Assembly (NCBI GenBank): GCA_039793685.1
Contig: JBDRAL010000068.1
Span: 11,852-75,851, forward strand
From: JAAFHI01 sp039793685
GTDB lineage: Bacteria; Acidobacteriota; Blastocatellia; Chloracidobacteriales; Chloracidobacteriaceae
Reading direction: 5' to 3'
DNA length: 64,000 nt
The translations under genes were made by a program, and so were the position numbers. The stretch's first letter is position 1; every line of letters begins with the position of its first letter. Below are positions 59,618 through 64,000 of the stretch, one piece after another. The notes beneath the pieces are model-generated. The model worked only from the letters and a program-made list of their open reading frames with translations. It searched no databases and had not been told where the DNA came from.

Positions 59618-62600
59618 TCAAAGACCCGACGGCTTCGAAACTTCCCGTCGAGGAAGCACGAAATCGTGGCCGAGCGTCAGCGCGAAACCGTCCTCACGGG
59701 TTTCGAACGCCGACCGCCCGGCGAAATCAACGGCCCCAACCGCTGTGTGGGAGGAAAAGGAAGGGACCGTCGGGAGTCCGGACGCGCGCGCCAACGGCGC
59801 CTCCGAACCACCTTCGAATGTCATCAGAAGAATGAACCGGCGAACTTCCGACAACGCCACCCGGAACGTGACGGTGATGGACTGGCCCGGCGCAAGTCCC
59901 GCGCCGAAGTCAATCGTCTGGCGCGCGCCGGGTCGGCCGCCGCTGACGCAGGTCGCCCCGTCCGCGGAAATCAGCCGGAACGGAATCGCCACCGGAGTTC
60001 CGTTCGATTGCCGCAGGTCGGTCAGGCGGAACGAACCGTGGTAGATGGTCGCCGGTCCGACGTTGGTCAGCGTGGTTTCGATGACGAAGTCATTGACATA
60101 CCCGTTGGCCGTACAGTTGGAAGGCTCCAGCCGCCGCGTCCCGCCTGCGAGCTGAATCGAGGAATTCAGATTCACCGACCCCGCCTGAGTCACCGTCACC
60201 GATTGCCCCGCGACGGTGAGCGTGGCCGTCCGCGAAGTGGTTTCGGGATTGACCGCCACGGTAAAGGTCAGGGTTTGCGTCCCCGTCCCCGAAGCCGCCA
60301 GCCCGGTGATCCATTCCGGCGTGCCGGAAACCGTGAAGGCACAGTTCTGACCGGTCGTCACCGTCACCCGGCCCGTTCCACCGCTCGACGGGAATGCCAG
60401 GGAGGTCGGCGATACCGTGAAAGCGCAATCGCCTTCCGGATTGACCACCAGCGAATAGGTTCTGAAACCGGTGCATCCGTTGGCGTCCGTCACGATGACG
60501 GTGAAATCCGCGGTCCCGGCCTGCGTCGGCGTGCCGGACAGCAAACCGTCGGAGGAAAGCGTCAACCCGGACGGCAGCGAATTGGCGAATCGGGTGGTCC
60601 CGACTTCAATCGCGAACTGGTACGGCGCGGTCCCGCCCGTCGCCGTCAGCATTTGGCTGTACGCCTGACTGACCGTGGCGTCCGGCAGGGTCGCGGGCGC
60701 AATCGCGATGGTCGGGCAGTTTTGGGTAATCGAGACCGTAAAGGAACCGCTCCCCGCGCAGCCGTTGGCGTCGGTCGCCGTGATGACGAAGTTGAAGGTT
60801 CCGGCCGCCGTCGGCGTTCCCGTCACGGCCCCGCTGGAAGCCAGCGACAGTCCGTTCGGCAGCGCGCCGGACGTCAGGGTGAAGGAATAAGGGGCTGCAC
60901 CGCCTGACGCGAGAATCGTTTGCGAGTACGTCGTGCCCACCATTCCATCGGTCAGACCGGACAGTGAAATCGTCGGACATCCGATGACGACCGTGTAGGC
61001 GCGGTCGCCAAAGCAACCCGTCACCGTATCGGTCGCCCGAATGGTGAACTGGTACGTCCCCTGCGCGGTCGGATTTCCCGCCAGTACGCCTGCCGCCGAC
61101 AAAACCAGCCCCGGCGGGAGCATTCCCGCGACCGGCATGAAGGAATAGTTCCCGAGGCCGCCCGAGGCCGTGATGGTCTGGCCGTACATCGCGCCGACCG
61201 TGCCGTTCGGCAGGTTCATCGGGGTAAGCGTGATGGTCGGGCAGGAAACGACGAGGGTGTAACTTGCGGAACCGCCGCAACCGTTGGCGTCGGTCGCCGT
61301 GATCTGGAAGCTGAAGGTTCCGGTGGCGGTCGGCGTGCCTGAAATCACCCCCGCCGACGACAGGTTCAGGCCGTTCGGCAGTCCGCCCGACGTGACCGTG
61401 AAGGTGTACGGCGCGTTTCCACCCGTCGCCGTCACCGTCTGATTGAATGCCACGCCGAGGACCGGATTCGGCAGGGTCGCCGGGTCGAGCGAAATCGTCG
61501 GACAGGGCGAATTGACGACGTTCAACCGCAGGGCATTCGCCAGATAGACCGGATCGAACGCGACCGGCCCCTGATTCCTTCCGTTCACCGCCGAAAAGGT
61601 CCCGGTCCGGGTGTTGGAAGTCACGATGTCGAACGTCTGGCCGAGCAACGGTTGAAATCCGTTCGAAAGCGAAAGATTGAGCGTTCCGTTCAGGGAAAGC
61701 GTGTTGGTTTGAAGCCGGTCGTATTGAACGGCCTGCGTCGTTCCGCCGATATCCACGTTGAGGGTCCCGGTCGCGGACTGCGTGAAGTTATCCACGCGGA
61801 AATCGCGCGGACAGTCAATCGTCCCCTGGTTGGTCAGCGGCCAGGTAAAGGTCAACGGACCGGTTCCGCCGGTTTTCCGGATCAGACCGGTTGGCGCGTT
61901 GATGAAACTCGGCGTACCGCCACCGACGAAAACCACCGACACGTCGGCGGTCGCGTCAAAAACGGATTCGTTTCGGAAAACACCGGCGTTCCCGCCATTG
62001 GTCAGTCGCCCTCCGGAGAGGTTTACGGTCCCCCGGTTGGTCAGACTGCCCGAAAGTCCATGGTCAACCGCGCCGACCAGATTCAGGGTCACGCCCGGCG
62101 CAACCACCAGAACCCCATTAATCTGGGAACTGGTCCAGGTTCCGCTGCCCGTCAGCGTCAATGTCCCCGTCCCGTTCAGATTTCCGCCGATCAGGTCCAG
62201 GTTCGGGACATTCAGGTTGGCCGTGACATTCACATTGGCGTTGGAAAGTTGAAAACGTCCGGCCCCGGTCAGCGTCGTGCCGGCCGAAAGCGTGGTGTTC
62301 GAATTTCCGAACTCGAACACCTGTGTCCCGCCGGTCACCATCAGCGTCCCGGTGTTCATCAGGTCGCTGAACAGCCGGATTCGGCCTGACTGAACGTCAA
62401 TCGTCCCGGCGTTGGTGAGCGGAAAGGTATTGAAATCAAGATTTCCGGTTCCGCCCGATTTCCGGAGCAAGCCCGTCGCCGTGTTCAGAAACGTCGTCGG
62501 CGTGTTCCCGACGAACTGAAAGGCCGCGTCGGTCTGGATGTCCACCAGATTTTCGTTTCGAAACTGTCCGCCATTACCGCCGCCATTGGTAATCCGGCCC

Positions 62601-64000
62601 GAGGTGTAATTGAAGATTCCCCGGTTGGTCAGCATTCCGGCCAGCCCGTGATCGCCCGCCCCGACCGTGGTCATCGTCGCTCCGGTTTCCACCACGAAGG
62701 ACGTGTTGATCAGGGTTGACGTCCAGAAAACGCCGTTGGTCGCCGTGACGGTCCCGGTCCCTGACAGATTTCCAGCGACCAGATCGAGATTGGGAACACT
62801 GACGCCCGTCGCCACGGTTACGTTGGTGTTTGAAAGCTGAAAACGCCCCGTTCCGGTTAGTACCGTACCCGCCGAAAGCGTCGCGTTCGAATTTCCGAAC
62901 TCGAACACCTGAGCGCCGCCGGTCACCATGATCGTTCCGGAGTTCATCAGGTCATTAAAAATCCGGATGCGTCCCGACTGGACGTCAATCGTCCCGGCAT
63001 TCGTGAGCGGGAAACCGTTGAAATCCAGATTTCCCGTCCCTCCCGATTTGCGCAGAACGCCCGTCGCCGTGTTCAAAAAGGACGACGGCGTGTTTCCGAC
63101 AAACTGAAACGAGGTATCAAACTGAACATCCACCAGATTTTCATTCCGAAACTGGCCGTTGCTTCCCGCACCGTTCGTAATGCGACCGGAGGTGTAATTG
63201 AACGTTCCCCGGTTGGTCAGTATTCCGGCCACTCCGTGATCGCCCGACCCGACCGTCGTCATCGTCGCCCCCGTTTCCACCACGAAAGGCGTATTGATCA
63301 GGGTTGACGTCCAGAAAACGCTGTTGGTCGCCGTGACGGTTCCGGTCCCCGACAGATTTCCGCCGACCAGATCGAGATTTGAAGCGCTCACGCCCGTCAT
63401 GACGGTCACGTTGGCGCCCGTAAGCTGAAAACGTCCGGTTCCCGCCAGGACCGTGCCCGCCGCAAGCGTCGAGTTCGAATTTCCGAACTCGAACACCTGT
63501 GTTCCGCCGGTCACCATGATCGTTCCGGTGTTCATCAGGTCGTTGAACAGCCGAATCCGGCCCGACCGGACGTCAATCGTCCCCGCGTTGGTCAGCGGAA
63601 AACCGTTGAAATCCAGATTTCCCGTTCCGCCGGTCTTGCGCAGCGTCCCGGTCGCCGTGTTCAAAAAGGTCGTGGGCGCATTTCCGATAAACTGAAAGGA
63701 TGTGTCGGTCTGCACATCCACCAGGTTTTCATTCCGAAACTGGCCGTTGCTTCCGGCGGCGTTCGTCATCCGCCCCCCGGCGTAGTTGAACGTTCCCCGA
63801 TTCGTCAGCATCCCCCCCAGCCCGCGATCACCCGAACCGGTCGCGTTGACCGTCGCGCCGGCTGAAATGGTCGTGTTCAAAAAGATATTGGTCGTCGCCC
63901 AATTCATCGTCCCGTCAACCGTGAGCGTCCCGGTCCCGGAAAGATTCCCGCCGGTCAGCGTCAGAATCGAACCCGCCGCGACGGTCCCGGGGCCGTTCAG
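59618..64000 (-). CDS. Giant secreted adhesin-like protein with 197-aa repeats, Ig-like repeats and BACON-like domain (5' end outside window)
   Basis: The frame is open to the last base of the window (reading ...LNGPGTVAAGSILTLTGG), so the N-terminus is missing; the ATG at 63907 is internal. About 1460 residues are visible. First come three-plus copies of a 197-residue beta-solenoid-type repeat (motifs LTNRGTFNY.SGR.TN, GQFRNENLVD, LTNAGTIDV.SGRIR, VFEFGNSN), as in autotransporter or filamentous-haemagglutinin-like passengers. Then there are four Ig-like putative domains (CPTISL...GGNAPYTFTV...LPNGLNLSSAGVISGTPTATGTFSF), a BACON-like domain (CAFTVSPTSLAFPSSGGTG...VTVTQAG) and a beta-rich C-terminal domain of about 190 residues. 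No barrel or sorting motif is evident. It is probably exported and surface-attached. Confidence 0.85.
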   Translation of the reverse strand: MNGPGTVAAGSILTLTGGNLSGTGTLTVDGTMNWATTNIFLNTTISAGATVNATGSGDRGLGGMLTNRGTFNYAGGRMTNAAGSNGQFRNENLVDVQTDTSFQFIGNAPTTFLNTATGTLRKTGGTGNLDFNGFPLTNAGTIDVRSGRIRLFNDLMNTGTIMVTGGTQVFEFGNSNSTLAAGTVLAGTGRFQLTGANVTVMTGVSASNLDLVGGNLSGTGTVTATNSVFWTSTLINTPFVVETGATMTTVGSGDHGVAGILTNRGTFNYTSGRITNGAGSNGQFRNENLVDVQFDTSFQFVGNTPSSFLNTATGVLRKSGGTGNLDFNGFPLTNAGTIDVQSGRIRIFNDLMNSGTIMVTGGAQVFEFGNSNATLSAGTVLTGTGRFQLSNTNVTVATGVSVPNLDLVAGNLSGTGTVTATNGVFWTSTLINTSFVVETGATMTTVGAGDHGLAGMLTNRGIFNYTSGRITNGGGNGGQFRNENLVDIQTDAAFQFVGNTPTTFLNTATGLLRKSGGTGNLDFNTFPLTNAGTIDVQSGRIRLFSDLMNTGTLMVTGGTQVFEFGNSNTTLSAGTTLTGAGRFQLSNANVNVTANLNVPNLDLIGGNLNGTGTLTLTGSGTWTSSQINGVLVVAPGVTLNLVGAVDHGLSGSLTNRGTVNLSGGRLTNGGNAGVFRNESVFDATADVSVVFVGGGTPSFINAPTGLIRKTGGTGPLTFTWPLTNQGTIDCPRDFRVDNFTQSATGTLNVDIGGTTQAVQYDRLQTNTLSLNGTLNLSLSNGFQPLLGQTFDIVTSNTRTGTFSAVNGRNQGPVAFDPVYLANALRLNVVNSPCPTISLDPATLPNPVLGVAFNQTVTATGGNAPYTFTVTSGGLPNGLNLSSAGVISGTPTATGTFSFQITATDANGCGGSASYTLVVSCPTITLTPMNLPNGTVGAMYGQTITASGGLGNYSFMPVAGMLPPGLVLSAAGVLAGNPTAQGTYQFTIRATDTVTGCFGDRAYTVVIGCPTISLSGLTDGMVGTTYSQTILASGGAAPYSFTLTSGALPNGLSLASSGAVTGTPTAAGTFNFVITATDANGCAGSGSFTVSITQNCPTIAIAPATLPDATVSQAYSQMLTATGGTAPYQFAIEVGTTRFANSLPSGLTLSSDGLLSGTPTQAGTADFTVIVTDANGCTGFRTYSLVVNPEGDCAFTVSPTSLAFPSSGGTGRVTVTTGQNCAFTVSGTPEWITGLAASGTGTQTLTFTVAVNPETTSRTATLTVAGQSVTVTQAGSVNLNSSIQLAGGTRRLEPSNCTANGYVNDFVIETTLTNVGPATIYHGSFRLTDLRQSNGTPVAIPFRLISADGATCVSGGRPGARQTIDFGAGLAPGQSITVTFRVALSEVRRFILLMTFEGGSEAPLARASGLPTVPSFSSHTAVGAVDFAGRSAFETREDGFALTLGHDFVLPRREVSKPSGL
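62200..64000 (-). repeat. Long tandem repeats of about 590 bp within the adhesin gene
   Basis: The same DNA stretch, for example the GTTCATCAGGTC block, recurs at about 63530, 62940 and 62352, giving periods of 591 and 588 bp with high identity between copies. The array continues beyond the right edge, so copy number cannot be determined. Confidence 0.8.

Noticed and set aside
59555..60907. 450-codon plus-strand frame opposite the adhesin
   Set aside because: Arg/Gly-rich shadow; the minus strand carries recognisable Ig-like and BACON-like domains and a terminator.

Overview
The window looks like chromosome of a GC-rich acidobacterium. The evidence is eight large FtsX/MacB-type permeases of the kind known as acidobacterial duplicated orphan permeases (ADOPs), an Oar-like TonB-dependent receptor with an N-terminal carboxypeptidase-regulatory-like domain, and mostly GC-rich third codon positions. 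The exact class or genus cannot be read from the sequence.

Layout. (1) 1-7103: the right end of a phage or prophage tail module (tape-measure C-terminus, a gpL/BR0599-like protein carrying FG-GAP-type repeats, a tail-tip hub, a gpM-like protein and a fibre with a LamG-like end), closed by a terminator. No head, integrase or lysis gene is in view. (2) 7255-8185: seven tRNA genes on the minus strand, all with encoded CCA, separated by heptanucleotide repeat arrays. (3) 8736-14074: a tight plus-strand cluster SGNH - MBOAT - SGNH - carrier protein - KASIII-like synthase. It has the logic of dlt or alg acylation loci: a carrier-bound acyl group is made in the cytosol, passed through an MBOAT and placed on an envelope polymer by SGNH enzymes. 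(4) 14330-23662: housekeeping and accessory genes (small membrane protein, Lrp/AsnC regulator with MarC-family protein, HI0933-type flavoprotein, secreted CGTase-like GH13 enzyme, small hypothetical genes, GNAT, DUF2809). It also holds two odd non-coding structures: a 252-bp nested palindrome and an array of eight 21-bp repeats.

(5) 23846-59157: a transport and signalling island. A MacA-like periplasmic adaptor and two MacB-type ATPases are followed by seven ADOPs, a secreted SDFEK-repeat protein, the receptor, a small outer-membrane barrel, an eighth ADOP, an HNH nuclease pair, and an NtrC-type response regulator with an NtrY-like kinase. Four transcription units in the island (adaptor operon, ADOP at 28072, ADOP at 42790, ADOP at 52763) have a sigma-54 -24/-12 promoter (TGGCACG-N4-TTG). 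Each also has an upstream dyad of the form CTGTCCG..TGGGACGC..TTCCC..CGAACAG, and three of the dyads sit at almost the same distance (about 70 bp) from the promoter. I infer that this dyad is the binding site of the local NtrC-type regulator, so the scattered permease genes would form one sigma-54 regulon. (6) 59618-64000 minus: the C-terminal part of a giant secreted adhesin-like protein with 197-residue tandem repeats, Ig-like repeats and a BACON-like domain.

A second theme is non-coding. Many intergenic gaps hold heptanucleotide arrays whose word differs from locus to locus (GATTGAA, GTGTCGG, GAGTCTG, GTTAGTG). They usually occur as a direct array followed by its inverted copy, so each can fold into a long hairpin, and several start codons directly follow such an array and lack a clear Shine-Dalgarno. 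Two related terminal-inverted-repeat elements flank the histidine kinase gene.
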